64,000 nt of DNA from Stenotrophomonas maltophilia (GTDB lineage Bacteria; Pseudomonadota; Gammaproteobacteria; Xanthomonadales; Xanthomonadaceae): assembly GCA_900113425.1 (NCBI GenBank), contig FOZF01000001.1:104884-168883 (forward strand). The letters are read 5' to 3'. The notes under the pieces were generated by a model. That model did not search any database. It saw only the letters and a list, made by a program, of their open reading frames with translations, and was not told the DNA's origin. Positions 63,686 to 64,000 of the stretch are shown here, one piece after another. Numbering within the stretch: the first letter of the stretch is position 1; each line of letters opens with the position of its first letter. Position numbers and translations under genes: made by a program.

Positions 63686-64000
63686 ATGGTCACAAGGATT
63701 GCGACAGCAGTGCTGCTGTGTGTGATGGCTGCGCCATTAGGCGCCCAGCAGATTTACAAGTGCGTCACCAAGGGCGGCGTCGAGTACCAGTCAATGCCAT
63801 GTGCCAACGGTGAAGCTGCCAAGACGTGGAATGTAGAGGTCGCGCCACGTTCCGCGGAATCCGTAGTCAATGAGCGGCGCTTGGATATGATCCGGCAGCA
63901 AAATTCGGCTTCCATTGCGCCTCAGCCAGCGCGGCGCCCAGCACCTGTTTACAGAAACGGCGGAGGTGGCGGGCAGTTGCACCATATCTCCCAGTACAGG
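63686..64000 (+). CDS. DUF4124-domain exported protein (3' end outside window)
   Basis: From ATG 63686, with GGGGGAAG just upstream, the frame is open to the window end (105 codons). A signal peptide (TAVLLCVMAAPLGAQQ) is followed by IYKCVTKGGVEYQSMPCANGEAAKTW, the DUF4124 pattern of small periplasmic proteins common in Xanthomonadaceae. The C-terminal part begins a Pro/Arg/Gly-rich region. Function unknown. Confidence 0.8.
   Translation, partial: MVTRIATAVLLCVMAAPLGAQQIYKCVTKGGVEYQSMPCANGEAAKTWNVEVAPRSAESVVNERRLDMIRQQNSASIAPQPARRPAPVYRNGGGGGQLHHISQYR

Noticed and set aside
63184..63693. 169-codon minus-strand frame with hydrophobic segments, considered as a phage holin
   Set aside because: Hydrophobic stretch is short and Cys-rich, no lysis genes are adjacent, and sense-strand remnants overlap it.

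Overview
The window is one contiguous, high-GC, densely coded stretch of a gammaproteobacterial chromosome. Gene content and protein style point to the Xanthomonadaceae, most likely Stenotrophomonas: a long-plug TonB-dependent receptor with a SapC/JmjC/halogenase tail, a LacI-controlled xylan/xylose locus with a TGGTAGCGCTAnCA-type operator, and a fruBKA operon followed by an OprB porin. No tRNA, rRNA, CRISPR array or intact insertion sequence was seen.

Layout. (1) 1-7.7 kb: the end of a ChrR-type anti-sigma factor, an NAD(P)-binding protein, then a light/tetrapyrrole cluster on the minus strand: heme oxygenase, bacteriophytochrome, a small response regulator and a hybrid histidine kinase (the last three overlap), with TspO nearby. 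(2) 7.8-13 kb: an AsmA-like protein, an exported alpha/beta hydrolase divergent from a CGNR regulator across a tandem palindromic operator, and an ArsB/SLC13-type transporter. (3) 13-40 kb: the xylan/xylose locus. A TonB receptor unit (receptor, SapC, JmjC-cupin, flavin-dependent halogenase) carries a xyl-box; xylB-xylA-sugar porter-GH3 carries a second; a LacI repressor (XylR-like) lies in the middle; and a seven-gene operon (GH67, acetylesterase, GH43, GH3, GPH transporter, cytoplasmic GH43, aldose 1-epimerase) is stitched together by very short overlaps. (4) 40-48 kb: fruB-fruK-fruA-oprB, divergent from fruR with two FruR-like operators. (5) 48-60.7 kb: a type I secretion/RTX module: ABC exporter (frameshifted), HlyD adaptor, lipoprotein and a 2457-residue RTX protein. 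(6) 60.7-64 kb: a looser, lower-GC accessory tail of small orphan genes, probable gene remnants and dispersed palindromes, ending in a truncated DUF4124 protein.

How the parts work together (inference). Xylo-oligosaccharides would enter through the TonB receptor, be stripped of glucuronate, acetyl and arabinose/xylose side groups in the periplasm, be imported by the MFS carriers, cut to xylose inside, and enter the pentose phosphate pathway through XylA and XylB, all under one LacI repressor. No endoxylanase gene lies in the window, so the chain-cutting step must be encoded elsewhere. Fructose would pass OprB and the PTS to fructose 1,6-bisphosphate. The RTX locus is bounded on both sides by small palindromic repeats not noticed elsewhere in the window, which together with the frameshift and truncated genes suggests a variable island.
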